Source of the DNA: Epinephelus fuscoguttatus
Lineage: Eukaryota > Chordata > Actinopteri > Perciformes > Serranidae
Assembly (NCBI RefSeq): GCF_011397635.1
Contig: NC_064755.1
Span: 38,732,059-38,796,058, forward strand
DNA length: 64,000 nucleotides
Direction: 5' to 3'
This document shows, piece after piece, positions 1 through 12,290 of this stretch. The notes beneath the pieces were generated by a model. The model was not told where the DNA came from, did not search any database, and saw nothing but the letters and a program-made list of their open reading frames with translations. Position numbers and translations under genes: made by a program. Position 1 is the stretch's first letter. Each line of letters begins with the position of its first letter.

Positions 1-770
1 AGTCGTAAAATTAAATCAGCCGTGGCATGTAGGAAGCCTGCTTATCAGTGCGGTACGGCACTAAATCAAACGTGTGAAATAAATCAGTTTTGCTTTTTGT
101 GCTGAACGAATTCCAGCAGTGTATATCAGCGCTGTCCTGTCTCCCTGTTGACACCTCCTGTTTCCTCTGCTCCACCTCTCTTTCCAAACATGCTGTGTAT
201 TGAAGTGGAGAACCTGTTGAGAGAGGAAACTGCGCTGACGCCACGTCAAACTGTATTCAGACAGGAAACTAGCTTTTTTTCTTTTCTACATGTTGGTTTG
301 AAAATCTTAAATTACACCAGAGAATTTAAGATGCAATGACACCGTGCTGGTCTCCTGTTGTCCTGTGAAGGAGGACGACGGGATTCAACAGACGAAAATA
401 CAGTTAAAGAACATGTTGAATATGAAATAATCAATGTGAATGGCAGAAAGATAAAAAACACAAAAAGACAAAATAGAATTTAAAGGTTCTATATGCAACA
501 ATCAGAGCATTAATACAGCAGCAACCTCTGTTTTCTATGTAAAGATATAGTGGAGTATATTGAATACACTGAAGTGATTTCTCCCTGTGCGATACAACAA
601 CAAGTAAGTCTTTGTTACAGATTAAAAACATGTTTATTATCACATTTAACAATCTTTTAGATGACTGAAATGTTTCATCAGACTCTGCTGTAACTGCACG
701 AGTAGTTATCTACTGATCCAGTTATCCATCTGATCATCAGGTGACTGTCCCTCTGTCTCATGTCCTGCAG
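1..770 (+). other. rbl2 intron (right part)
   Basis: No exon-like reading frame matching the N-terminal part of p130 is seen here. The sequence is AT-rich and ends in a pyrimidine-rich acceptor (TGTCCTGCAG) at 770. Its 5' donor must lie left of the window. I see no repeat I can name. Confidence 0.8.
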
Positions 771-1159
771 GTCTCCCAGAGGACTTCAGCAGTAAAGACT
801 TCAGGCCGTCTGCAGGTCCGTACTGCTTCATAGAGCAGCTGTGTGAGCTGCATGACGGTCTGGTGCTGGAGGCCAAAGGAGTCAAAGAACACTTCTGGAA
901 ACCTTTCATCAAGAAACTCTTCCACAAGAGGGTGAGACACTGTGCTCTTCCATCATCGCTTAATATCTTTATTTAAATGTTTCTGATTTCACTGTTAATG
1001 TCCCAACAACACCTCACCTGTTATTTCACTTGATCTACCAAATTATGTTTTGGTTATATTTATTTTCCACAGAATAGTTAAATCAACTAAACATCATAAT
1101 ATTTAGAGTCTTCATCATAATTCTCGTTTTATATTTTTGACAGGAAGGATACCAGGGAA

Positions 1160-1211
<52 letters not shown>

Positions 1212-4200
1212 GTCTGATGGTGTGTATGGTCTCTCCCACAGATCATCAGAGGAAAAGAGGACAGTCTGACCGGCTTTCTGGATCCCATGAACTTTGGAGA
1301 CAGTTTGTGAGTGCTGGCTGTCGTCACACTGCACCACTGTGGTTTAAAATCCCATCTTCATGTTCTGTCATGTGTTCATCATGTGCTCTGTATGCTGTGG
1401 CTGCTCACATGTCATCCAGCACACTGTGAATGGACGCACTTTGACTATATGGAAAGTTATGTTGTCTGAAAACCCTCTTTGAATCCATGGTAACATGAGA
1501 CTCTCTGTTGACATCCCCCAGAGCATTAGGGGAACTATAGGTCCAAAACTCGGGGTTACTTCTCTTGATTTTGCTCAGTGTCAGCCTTTGAAAACTCTAA
1601 TCTGCTGAACTCTTCCCACAGTTTGTCTCTGACTCGGGTGTATGAGGAACATGTTCTGGCCACCGGCAGTCTGGATGAGAGGATCTTCACCGGTGAGGGG
1701 GCAAGCGAGGACATCGGCACCCCGGGGCCCTGCCTGTGTGAGGGGGTGGAGAACCAGGATAGCGCCACCTACAGGCTTCACACCAGCCTCACTGTGAGAT
1801 TAATGTCAAACTCTTCTAAAGCAGCATCATTTAAACAGCGTCTTGTGTTTTTTAATCTGACCTCTGGGTTTTATTATTGTGTCTCTCCTCTTATCAGGCG
1901 TCGGCTCTGAAGGTGTCTACTCCTCTGACAGGGAGGAAGTACGTTCAGGAGAACAGCTTGGCGTCTCCGGTCTCATCCGCCATGAAGAGTGTCGGGCGAC
2001 TCCACACCCTGCTGTCAGGAACCAAACAGGGGCCGAGTGCTAAGCTCACAGAAACTCTCAGGTGTGTTTCTGTCAGTTCAAACAGTTTACTCTGAACACA
2101 GTCTGTGAGTTAACAGTATAACCTAAACAGGTTGCATCATACAAGTTAGTCACAAAGATGCACAGTTAAGATATAATTTAAAATGTACACCTCCACGAGC
2201 AGGTGTAAGTCATTCATGATTATTTGTCTCCACGCCGGCAATTCTCGTGGTCAGATCCATTATGTTTTTGGGTTGTTCAACATCCATCCGTCTGTTTGTC
2301 TGTTCTTTTCTCGTGAAAGCAATATCTCAAAAATACTGCTCCCTTGTAGAGCATAGAGTCTCAGGTGTTAAATCTTCTGCAGTGCAATGACAGAACCTTT
2401 CTTCCCGTAGGACCTGTGCCAGAGACCCCAGTGATGTCATCAAACAGCGCCTGAAGGACATGTTCGAACTCCTCTGTCAACATTACGAGGGCAGCGGGGC
2501 CGAGAACAGGGGGATGGGAAAAGGTACACACACACACACACACACACTCACACACTCACACACAGAAAACATGAGCACATGATAGACTTATTTTCTCTAA
2601 ATAAACTTCCTGTTCACAGACATGGCAGTGAAGTACTTCCACTTGGCAGAGGCGCTCTACTACAGGATCCTGGAGTCCATCATCGAGAGAGAGAAGATGA
2701 TCCTGGGAGACGCCGACCTGTCGGTGAGTATCTGCTTCTGGAGAATGATGCAGTTGTGAAGCCTGGGACAGGAAGGGTTTCTGAATCTGTGCAGATCCTT
2801 AAACGACTCAGGCCACCTTTAAAAGCAGCTGTAATTATCTACTGCCTTCTAATATTGAGTTTATCACTTTTATTTGTTTTTTTTTAATCTTTTTTATTTT
2901 TACATTTTATGTCAATAGTGTACATGCTCACATTTTCTCATATTCAGTCATTTCAAATTTATATGTCTCTGCAGCTCTTTGAAACTGGCTCCTAAATGAG
3001 TGATGCGTATGAATGCATTTGCATTGACATGGACATTTAAAAGGACTCTGTTCCTATTGAACTAGCTCTTGTACATTATTCTAATACTTGCTCTGGAAAG
3101 AAACAGATATTTTTTTTTTTACAAATGGACACCTGTCAGTTAAAGCTTGTTCTTTACCTCTTAGGTTTGAATGAACAGGGACTAGAAATGTGTAATACTG
3201 AGATTATAGAGGAACAAATCCATAATTTCTCAGTTGACTGTGGTGTGTGTGTGTGTGCATTTCAGTGTATTCTGGAGCAGGACATCTTCCATCGCTCCCT
3301 GCTGGCCTGCTGTCTGGAGATCGTTGTCTTCTCCTACAGACCTCCAGGAGATTTCCCCAACCTGATCTCCATCTTCCAGCTCCCCGCCTATCACTTCTAC
3401 AAGGTGTCAATAATCACTTCTGTCATACTGTATGTCAATATGTTTGTGTCTGTGTGTGTGTGCTTGTTTTTTTATTTTTAGTAACAAAGCCTGCAACAGG
3501 TAACATAAATAATCACAAATAGCACATATAAATGAAGACAGCTCACTGAAATTATGTGAAAATACTTTTCGGTTTAGCGTCTGCAGTGATGCAGGCGCTG
3601 TAAAACATGAAACATTCTTTGTTACATGAAAAACATGTAACATTAAAGAAAATTCGGTTTGTGTGTGTGTGTGTGTGTGCAGGTGATTGAGGTGTTGGTG
3701 CGGTCAGAGCAGGGTCTGTTTCGGGAGGTGGTGAAGCACCTGAACCAGGTGGAGGAGCAGGTTCTGGAGAGCCTGGCCTGGACCAGCGACTCCCCGCTGT
3801 GGGAAAGCCTCCGTGCATCCAAAGACCCCGTCCCCGCCTGCCAGCAGGTCCCTTCAACTCATATTCATGTCATAATTATGTAAATATAATTATTAGACAT
3901 GTAGGTTTTAGTATTCTTCAGTGTTTGTATGCGTACATTTAAATATTTTTCTGTTGTTTGTTTGTATTTATGAAAACAGAAGCTTCAGCTGTTTGTGAGT
4001 GTTTGTTGTGTGGCTGTGTTTCAGGTGATGCCTCCACAGTATCTGGAACAAAGCGACGAGAGCAGCAGCGGCAGCGGCAGCGGCAGCGTTCCCGTCACTC
4101 CAATCAACCACGGAGCTGACCTCAACGCCAACAGCACTGTCAAAGGTGTGTGTTTGAATTTATTTAACGCTGTTACTCCAGATATATTTCTTTACCCATC

Positions 4201-5785
4201 AGGCTGGGAAAACGTGTTGTTTGTTTATAGATGTAAATAATCATCCCGCTTCCCCTTCTCCTCCCCCTCCCCCTCCTGCAGGCATGTCCCCCTCCCCCAC
4301 CACCCTGCTGGACCGGTACAGTTCTCCTCCCACTGGCTTGCATCGTCGCCGCCTGTTTGTCGACCCGGTGGACGGCGAACCTGGAGTCACCTCCAGCACC
4401 TCCACCAGCACAGCGCCACCCACTGTGACCAAGACCGGCCAGGCCAGCCTTGTCACGACCATCCCAGCCGGGCAGACTGTGGTCACCATGGCAACCGCCA
4501 CTGTTACTGCCAACAACGGGCAGACAGTCACCATACCTGTGCATGGTGAGGGAACGTTACACTGACTATGAGACATGAGTGACATGAGTGACAGACACTG
4601 ACCTTTGACCTCTGCAGGTATAGCCAATGAGAGCGGAGGCATCACCTTCATCCCAGTCCAGGTGAGCGTGACCGGACAGGGTGGAGCTACGCTGCAGCCG
4701 CTGTCTGCACAGACTCTGACAGGCACCCTCACTGTCCAATCACCCGTCACCAAACCAGCTGTCAAACCAGCCAGCAGGCCGCTGAGGAAAGGCTCGCTGT
4801 CGCTGTTCTTCAGGAAGGTACATGTTGCATGTTTTGCTGTTTTGTAGTCACTGTTGTGTGATTATTCTTTCAAAGGTGAAAGGTGGATACTAATGAAGTG
4901 GAGTTGTGATATTTCTTCTCTCACAGGTGTACCACCTGGCCAGCGTGCGCCTCAGAGATCTCTGTGCCAAACTGGACATCTCATCAGATCTGAGGAGGAA
5001 GATCTGGACGTGTTTTGAATATTCTTTGGTTCACTGTACTGAGCTGATGATGGACCGTCACCTGGACCAGCTCCTCATGTGTGCTGTTTACGTCATGGCA
5101 AAGGTCCGTCTGTCTCTGTGTGTACATATATCTGTGTACTCTGTATGTGTTTCTCTGTGTTGAAGTAAATGTACATGTGTTGGGTTTTGTCAGGTGACCA
5201 AAGAAGACAAATCCTTCCAGAACATTATGAAGTGTTACCGAACGCAGCCTCAGGCCAGCAGCAATGTAAGAACCTCTCAGTCAGCTTGACTGCTCTCTAC
5301 ACACGAAGAAAACATGTTTACCATCCAAACTATTTACAGTTTGATGAATCTATTAGATCATTTCTTCAAATAAACGTCCTCTGACCTGGTAGAGTTGGGT
5401 AAAAGACAGGCTTTACTTCAGTAAGAGTAGTAATACCACAGTGTAGAAATATACAAATGAAGTCCTGCATTCTGAATCTTACTTTAGTGAAAGTACAAAA
5501 GTAAAAATACTCATCATGTAGAATTTTATATATTCTATTGCTGTATTATGATTATTAATTCATTAATGTGTTCATTACTTTAATGTTGCAGCGCTTATTG
5601 TATTGACTTTATGTACTGCTGGGTAGTTTTATCTATAAGAACACATCATTGTTTATTATTTATTATATTTTGTATTATAATCTGAATCTGTAAAGTAACT
5701 AAGCCTGTCAGATACATGTAGTGCAGTCAAAAGTACAGCATTTGGAAATACTTAAGTAGAGTACAACTACTTCAGAATTGAATTT

Positions 5786-5817
<32 letters not shown>

Positions 5818-8203
5818 TTCAGGTGTACAGGAGTGTGTTGATCTCAGGGAGGAGGAGACGACACTCAGGCAGCAACGACACCAACAAACACAACTCACCT
5901 GCAGACACCACCCAGGATCCAGGTAAGAAAACACCTGTTTTAAAACTCTCTGCTATCTTTAATGTTAAAATGAATGAACAGCCACATTTATAATTTAATT
6001 AGTGGACTTGAGTCACATGTTTTGGACTTGAGTCAGAATTAAGTCACAAATTTGATGACTTTCGACTCTGCTTGACAAAATAAAAAAAGACTTGCAACTT
6101 GACTTGCACTTCAACACCAAGAGAGTGGAGCACATCACACCAGTGCTTAAATCACTGCACTGGCTTCCTGTGTATCAAAGGATAGACTTTAAAATCTTGT
6201 TACTTGTCTATAAAGCACTAAATGGTCTCGGTGTGATCATCTGGAACAGGTTTACTCAGTGTTCCCAGGATCAAAACCAAACAAGGTGAAGCAGCCTTTA
6301 GTTTCTATGCTCCCCGCCTGTGGAACAAACTTCCAGAATATCTGAGGTTGGCTGAAACTGTCAACTCATTTAAATCAGGGCTTAAAACATTACTATTTAC
6401 TGCAGCTTACCAGTGAACTAGATATGTATCTTATTGTTAGGATAATCTGTAGCTATTGTTTTTATATTTGTCTGCTGTTGCTGTTGCTTTATGTTTGCTT
6501 TTTAAATGCATTTTCTGCACTGTTTTTCTTGCTTTTAACTTTTGTTTTTAATGATCTATTGTTCCTTTAATGTTTTATCTTAACATATTTCCCTTGTAAA
6601 GCACATTGAACTGCCTTGTGTATGAATGGTGCTATATAAATAAAATTGCCTTGCCTTACCAGTTACTCGTGACTTTACTTGGACTTGAGCCTTTTGACTT
6701 GGAAATACTTGCTACTTTCCTCCCAACCCCAAAGATTACAAATTCACACAAAACATTAATAAATGCAGCTTAAAAGTTTATTCATCCAACATTTATGTGA
6801 GGAAGAACGTTTATTGTTTCCTTGTTTGTTACTAACTGACGTCTCCTCTCAGCAGGTGGAGACATCAGTCCAGTTTCTATCCGCTCCAGCAGCACCATGC
6901 CCACCCCCCAGCCTGGCAGTGCCCCATCCACCCCCACCAACACCTCCAACAAGAACTCCTCCTCCTCTTCTTCCTCCTCCTCCTTCACAGTGGGTGACGG
7001 AGAAGAGGAGCGAGGAGACCTGATCCACTTCTACAATAACGTTTACATCAAACAGATGAGACACTTTGCTCTGAGATACTCAGCCAGCTCGCCGTCTGCA
7101 GGGGTACAAACACTTCACATCTACAGACATACATGTGTAGTATACACAGGGGCATGTGGTGCTTTTTTTATTTATGTTTGCCTGATTATTTACTGATAGT
7201 AAAACATGTTGAGTGTCTGAAGGAGATGTTACAGAGAACAGGGTTGTCCACTGAGTTAAAGATTCATACAGATTGTTTTGGCAACCCAGTGCCTTTATTC
7301 AGTTGTGAAGCTCCAGAGTCTCACTGCTCTGAAGTTTTTCATGCTTCGTGTGATGAATTTAGGGAACACAAAGCTGTTCAAAGTTCAAAATGAAACACTG
7401 CTCTATATGTTTGCAGGTGGAAACCCCCCCTCTGTGTCCGTACCCCACCCTGAGGACAGGCTCCCCTCGTCGCATGCTTCTGTCCAGCAAACACTCCATC
7501 TACATCTCACCTCACAAGACAGGCACCGTCCCCACACCGCCCACCCCCAGAGACAAGATTTACTACTATATCTGCAGCAGCCCCCCCAACGTGAGACCCC
7601 ACACACCCTTACACACACTGTACTACACTGTATATCTTCACAGTACACATATAAATGACACGTGTGCTGTGGGGAACAGACTGATGAAGATGTTGTTGAG
7701 TGACCGAAGATCAAACTTTATCCAGAGGTTAAAACTTCTGCAGCAGCTGCACCACAAAGAAGGAAACAGCACAAATACATAGAGAGCAACAGTTATAAAC
7801 AATAAAGATTATCAGTAAGGTCATGGAGCAGAGGCTAGACAAGGAAAATATGAAAAAAGGAAAGGTCATGACTTCAATGACAACATTCAAGAAGCCAGAC
7901 GAGCATCTCAAATCACACTTTAACCCATCATTATCTTTGTTGTTTTAACTTCAGATTAAAAAAACACATGTTGATTGACTTGATTCTGACCCTGTGACCT
8001 CTGACCCTCTGACACTTTGACCTCTGATCTCTCAGCGTCTGCAGGAGATCAACAGTATGATCCGCACCGGAGAGACACCGACCAGGAAGCGCAGCCTGCC
8101 TCTGGAGGGTGAGACGTCCCCCAAGAGGGTCTGTCCAGATAACCACTCTGCTCTGCTCCGTCGCCTGCAGGACGTCGCCAACGACCGCAGCTCCTCCCAC
8201 TGA
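771..8203 (+). CDS. rbl2: Retinoblastoma-like protein 2 (p130), 3' part of gene, 17 exons
   Basis: Pocket protein that binds E2F4/5 and, in the DREAM complex, represses cell-cycle genes in quiescent nuclei. Exons by splice sites and unbroken frame: 771-931, 1242-1306, 1622-1793, 1898-2061, 2411-2523, 2620-2723, 3266-3403, 3683-3847, 4025-4145, 4282-4545, 4618-4817, 4927-5103, 5194-5265, 5823-5922, 6853-7103, 7417-7590, 8036-8203 (stop TGA 8201). They encode about 868 residues, corresponding to human residues from about 265 to the C-terminus; the first codon is completed from an exon left of the window. Pocket A begins near KVSTPLTGRKY (exon 4). The spacer carries the cyclin-docking motif RRRLFV (4344-4361) and the segment TVTANNGQTVTIPV, which is in RBL2 but not RBL1. 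Pocket B begins near LSLFFRKVYHLASVRLRDL. The C-terminus keeps the INSMIRTGETPT CDK-type site and ends LRRLQDVANDRSSSH. Two donors are atypical (GTCCCT at 3848, GTCCGT at 5104). Identification is secure; exon 1-side content is outside the window. Confidence 0.96.
1166..1209. repeat. (AC)n microsatellite in rbl2 intron
   Basis: About 22 uninterrupted AC dinucleotides, 33 bases before the acceptor of the 1242-1306 exon. Shorter CA/TG runs sit in other rbl2 introns (2526-2566, 3661-3680, 5790-5818), two of them directly at an acceptor. Confidence 0.95.
5390..5775. repeat. Dispersed repeat in rbl2 intron
   Basis: AT-rich block with many 'AAGTAC/GTACTT' words (for example AAAAGTACAG and CTTAAGTAGAG near 5730-5760). 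It resembles, from memory, a very common teleost interspersed repeat. No coding capacity. The family was not confirmed. Confidence 0.5.
6000..6730. repeat. GACTTG-rich repeat split by a LINE insertion
   Basis: Left part 6000-6105 and right part 6660-6720 are both built of 'GGACTTGAGTC / GACTTG' words, while the middle is a LINE 3' end. The host repeat was therefore interrupted by the LINE. The same word family, on the other strand, makes up the minisatellite at 11130-12245. Confidence 0.7.
6106..6658 (+). mobile_element. 5'-truncated L2-clade-type LINE 3' end
   Basis: Frame starting near 6116 reads HITPVLKSLHWLPVYQRIDF, then KILLLVYKALNGLG, the typical end of a fish L2-like reverse-transcriptase ORF. 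After a frameshift and small deletion near 6288 it continues FYAPRLWNKLPEYLRLAETV and stops at about 6416. The tail has the 'GGTGCTATATAAATAAAATTGCCTTGCC' type of 3' end (6630-6658). It lies sense-oriented in the intron between the 5823 and 6853 exons. No active ORF remains. Confidence 0.85.
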
Positions 8204-10170
8204 GACCACACACATACACAGAATATATCACCATTATGACACACCAACACCATCATGCCCCACCTTCACTGTCCCGTCATACATAGTCAGACTTTGTAGG
8301 AGCACATTGGTCACTTCCTGCAGTGATAATAGACTTTGTAGTTGTATAAACTGTTCCTGTCCGTGATGTTCTGCTTTCTGAACGTCTGGCTGAGCAGCTC
8401 AAAGCTACAAACTGACGCCAAGTTGTTTTGTAACGTGGTAGCAGTGATCTGGAGGCAGCGCCTCTGGCTCTGCTGCACTACAGAGTTCCAGTAAAAGTTG
8501 TCTTGCTTTTTGAGGGAAGAGCCAGAAGTTTTCAAACTGTGAGGCTCCTCCCTGAGGCGGGGTGAGGATGGGAGACCGGTGAGGGACAGGTGCATGAAGG
8601 TGTTTTAACAACAACAGGAAGTTAGTTTGTCAGCTGATTTGACTGCTCACCAGCACAGTCAGCAGGTGGAGCTGCAGCAGAGAGAAAAAGAGAACAGAAT
8701 AGAACCAGCTTAAGAACCAGAGCTGATGTGGTGGAGAAGGGAGTATGTCCATAAATCCACTTAGGGACTGTTCTGTACTTATCAGAGGAGGGGGGTGGCT
8801 CGGGTGTGACTTAACTCTTTTTAACCCTCCCTAAAGCTACAAATATTTTTCCTTTAGCCTCTCTGAATGACTGTCAGAGATTGCACAACCCCCCCTCCAC
8901 CATGAACTTATTAGATTTTTGAAAATTACTCTTTGAGAAATTTGAAAGTTAAAAGTGAACGACGAAAAACTGTCTTTTTCAGTCTTGTCGTGCATGCTGG
9001 TTAGTTCATGTAGGTGGTTTAATTTTGTGATTTTGATGAGTATCGCTATTTTAAGCTCAAATTTATTTCGTTTTTTTTTCTGAAAACATGCCTTTTCAGA
9101 AAAATCTGTGGTAAAATAAATACAAAATACAACCATTTAATTTTTTTTATGCCCCTCCCCTAAGCCAAAATTAAAAAACACAAGTCCCTCCCCAGTGCTT
9201 ACGAAATTATTGGACATGCCTCCATCTTTTTGCGCCACCCCCTCCTCTCTCATAAATAATGAACAGTCCCTTAGAAATCATAGAAAGAACAGTCTGCAGA
9301 ACTGAGAATCATCATGTTTTTAAGTTTTTCCGCAGACTCAGTGATCGTTGTCTGTAAATCTGTTTGTACACTGCAGACAAGAGCTGCTCACACATCACTC
9401 AGCTCACTGTGAATCGACACACTTTGACTACAGATAACAGCAGTGATCAATAAGTGATCAATCATCAAACACATTTCTTCTGCACTGCATTGTGTCTGAA
9501 CAGAGCCGTCAGTATTCTGTCGCTGATTTCTGAACTCTCTGAGTGTGAAACTTTTCATTCCATCCGTTTATTATCCGATACGAGATGAATGTATTTTAGG
9601 ATTTTATTACTGAACATGTTTTTACTGAAGTGAAGGTGTGATGAAGTTTGTGAAGGCTCAACAGGATGATGTCGCTCTGATGCTTTACTTTGTGTTCTTA
9701 AAATGTTTTTACATGTAGTCTTATTAGTTACCATGTTTTCTATGATACTAATAACTGAATGTGATTTAATCTGGAGGCTTAAAAGTTTATAAAGAGTTTC
9801 ATTTCAACAGAGAGTTTATCCACTGTTAGATTTCACCCTGATCATGACCATTTAAAGGGCTCGACACTGATTCATCATGTTTAAAGTGATGTTAATGGTC
9901 CCAGCAGCAAATTAGAGTCTCAGTGAAACTCTCTGTGTTTGACTCTTTGTTTACTTCCTGTTATCATGTTTTAACTCGACCCTCACCGACTGTCCTGATG
10001 AGAAGTGTGTAAATATTTGTATAAAAACAGAGAAGTTATTTTATGGAGGTGATGTAAGTTAAGTGCCTTTATTTTTTACTCCTGAATCTGTTTGTTTGTT
10101 TACAACTGACAAAGTTTATTAGATTTTCTTGATTGTAAAAAAAAACAAAAAAAAACCTGATGGAATAAAA
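8204..10170 (+). other. rbl2 3' UTR with poly(A) signal
   Basis: Non-coding sequence after the rbl2 stop. AATAAA at 10164-10169 is followed by the GT-rich stretch GGTTGTTTCTGTGTG (10186-10200), a normal cleavage layout. A Pumilio-type motif TGTAAATA is at 10008-10015. A MITE occupies 8764-9270. The 3' end is inferred from these signals only; an earlier poly(A) site is possible. Confidence 0.6.
8764..9270. mobile_element. MITE with TTA target duplication (PIF/Harbinger-like)
   Basis: 507 bp element with terminal inverted repeats: left GGGACTGTTCTGTACTTATC and right, read in reverse, GGGACTGTTCATTATTTATG; both continue into AGAGGAGGGGG. It is flanked by TTA on both sides (8761-8763 and 9271-9273). 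No transposase is encoded. A diverged copy in the opposite orientation lies in sall1 intron 1 (about 19905-20640). Superfamily is inferred from the 3-bp TTA duplication. Confidence 0.8.
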
Positions 10171-10599
10171 TGTCTAAAGTGAGCTGGTTGTTTCTGTGTG
10201 TCTCCACCAGAGGGCGCTGTTGGGAAATATGAATGAAGTTTCGACACTGTTTGGCCTCCATGACTTTATGAGTCTACATGAATTTATTAAACAAGTTCAA
10301 AAGTATAAAACCAGCAACAACTTTCACTCACTTCACTTGAATTAAATAATGATAAAACATTGTCTATATAATTCTGCAGAACAATAACCTCGTCCTCCAG
10401 ACTAAATTACACAAGTCAAAATTAACACATTCATCTGAAGCTGCAACAGTCAAAGTAAAACTGTATTTAAAACAGACTTTGTGTTAGTGGAAACCAGACA
10501 GACTGTAACTGTGGAGGATCTGATCATCACGTGTTGAACTCAGACTGATGGAGCTGAAGTTTACTGTCTGTGAAGATACTGAGCCAGCGTCAGCAGGTG

Positions 10600-10760
10600 A
10601 TTTCATTTTCATTTTCATGTTTATTTGATAGGGACAGATACATATACATAGAGAATTGCACAGCAATTAACCAGTGTAGAGTATCACAGCATTTATAGCT
10701 ACTGCTAATTTCCAATGCCCGTCCCTAGAAGGGCCTTTAAAAAAAGAAAACATACAAAAC
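10600..10760. repeat. LINE-tail-like repeat remnant
   Basis: Contains TTTATTTGATAGGGACAG (10620-10637) and CCCGTCCCTAGAAGGG (10719-10734), words typical of reverse-complemented fish LINE 3' ends. A related word (TTATTTAACAGGGACAAT) occurs at 45996. Short and degenerate. Confidence 0.45.
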
Positions 10761-10920
10761 AACATACACAACAACAACGAATACACATATTTACATACAG
10801 ATACACATCATGCATATTGTATACCTACCCTACCCTGGCTGACACAGGATGGTCGTCAGCTGACTGAGTTCACCTGGGACTCACAGGTTTAAGAAGCTGC
10901 TCCATGTGCTCCTGCGGCTG

Positions 10921-11036
10921 ACATCCACCCATTACCTCCTCCAACACTGTCAACTCCTTCACCACCATCAGCACCTCCACCTCCATCACCATCACCTCCT
11001 CCATCAGCACCTCCACCTCCATCACCATCACCTCCT
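10921..11036. repeat. CAC/CTC-rich minisatellite
   Basis: Tandem near-repeats of a roughly 36 bp unit (ATCAGCACCTCCACCTCCATC...) give a histidine/proline-rich spurious reading frame. No coding signal apart from the repeat. Confidence 0.8.
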
Positions 11037-11124
11037 CGAAAGCTTTCCCCAGTCAGTGCTGAGGAGTTACTCTGAGAGCTGCCAGTTAGTTCACACTAGA
11101 GGAAGATGAAATACAGCAAAGCCA

Positions 11125-12290
11125 GAGGTGGGAACAAGTCAGTGTTTTCCAAGTCACAAGTAAGTGTCAAGTCTTTGTGCTCAAGTCTCAAGTCAAGACA
11201 GACAAGTCCCAACTGAAGACTGTCAGGTCCCAAGTCAAGCCTTAAGTGAAGACTATCAAGCCCTAAGTCAAGTCCCAGGTGAAGACCATCAACTCTCGAG
11301 TCAAGTCCCAAGTCAAGACTAACAAGCATCAAGTCAAGTCCCGAGTCAAGATAGGCAAGTCTCAAGTGAAGACTGTCAAGCCCTATGTCAAGTCCTAAGT
11401 GAAGACTGTCAAGTCCCAAGTGAAGATTGACAAGCCATAAGTCAAGTTCCAGGAGAAGACTGTCAGCTCTCGAGTCAAGTCCCAAGTCAAGACTAACAAG
11501 CATCAAGGCAAGTCCCAAGTCAAGTCTCATGTGAAAACGGTCAAGTCCCAAGTCAAGACAGGCAAGTCCCAAGTCAAGTCCCAAGTCAAGACTGTCAAGT
11601 CCTAACTCAAGTCCTAGCTGAAGACTGTCAAGTCCCAAATGAAGACTGTCAAGTCCTAAGGCAAGATCCAAGTGAAAACAGGCAAGTCCTAAGGCAAATC
11701 CCAAGTCAAGACAGGCAAGTCCCAAGTCTAGTACCAAGTCAAGACAGGTAAGTCCCAAGTGAAGACTGTCAAGCCCTAAGTCAAGTACCAAGTCAAGACA
11801 GACATGTCCCAAGTCAAGTCCCAAATGAAGACTGTCAAGTCCCAAGTGAAGGCTGTCAAGCCATAAGTCAAGTTCCAGGTGAAGTCTGTCAGCTCTCGAG
11901 TCAAGTCCCAAATCAAGACTGTCAAGTCCTAACTCAAGTCCCAAGTCAAGACAGGCAAGTCCCAAGTCAGGTCCCAAGTCAAGACTGTCAAGTCCTAAGG
12001 CAAGATCCAAGTGAAAACAGGCAAGTCCCATGTCAAGTCCCAACTCAAGACAAGCAAGTCCCAAGTGAAGACTGTCAAGTCCTAACTCAAGTCCCAAGTG
12101 AAGACTGTCAAGTCCTAACTCAAGTCCCAGGTGAAGACTGTCAAGTCCTAAGGCAAGTCCCAAGTTAAGACAGGCAAGTCCCAAGTCTAGTATCAAGTCA
12201 AGACAGGTAAGTCCCAAGTCCTAAATGTTGAGTTTCAAGTCCTAAACAAGTCATAATGTGCTCTTCATCAAATGTAATGCCAATATTAAA
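11125..12290. repeat. 33-bp minisatellite (CAAGTCC-type), about 1.1 kb
   Basis: Dozens of variants of CAAGTCCCAAGT(C/G)AAGACTGT followed by CAAGTCCTAA(C/G), period 33 bp with 9/12-bp sub-periodicity. Because the period is a multiple of three, the minus strand stays open for 373 codons (12217 to 11096), reading LGLDSLHLGLE repeats. Single-copy-like flanks (AGAGGTGGGAACAAGTCAG at 11124; CTAAACAAGTCATAATGTGC at 12242) suggest the array grew inside a larger repeat. A fragment of the same motif occurs at 32405-32480. Confidence 0.9.

Noticed and set aside
4241..4765. 174-codon minus-strand frame
   Set aside because: Antisense shadow of rbl2 exons 4282-4545 and 4618-4817, crossing an intron.
8105..8175. 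Extra intron in the last rbl2 exon (GGGTGAGA donor, CGCCTGCAG acceptor)
   Set aside because: Read straight through, the sequence matches the known RBL2 C-terminus (SPKRVCPDNHSALLRRLQDV), so these are coding look-alikes.
11096..12217. 373-codon open frame on the minus strand
   Set aside because: It is a 33-bp tandem array whose period preserves the frame; composition is repetitive LGLDSLHL and there are no splice or start signals of a real gene.
11125..12290. CRISPR array
   Set aside because: Repeats are contiguous with no unique spacers, and the genome is vertebrate.
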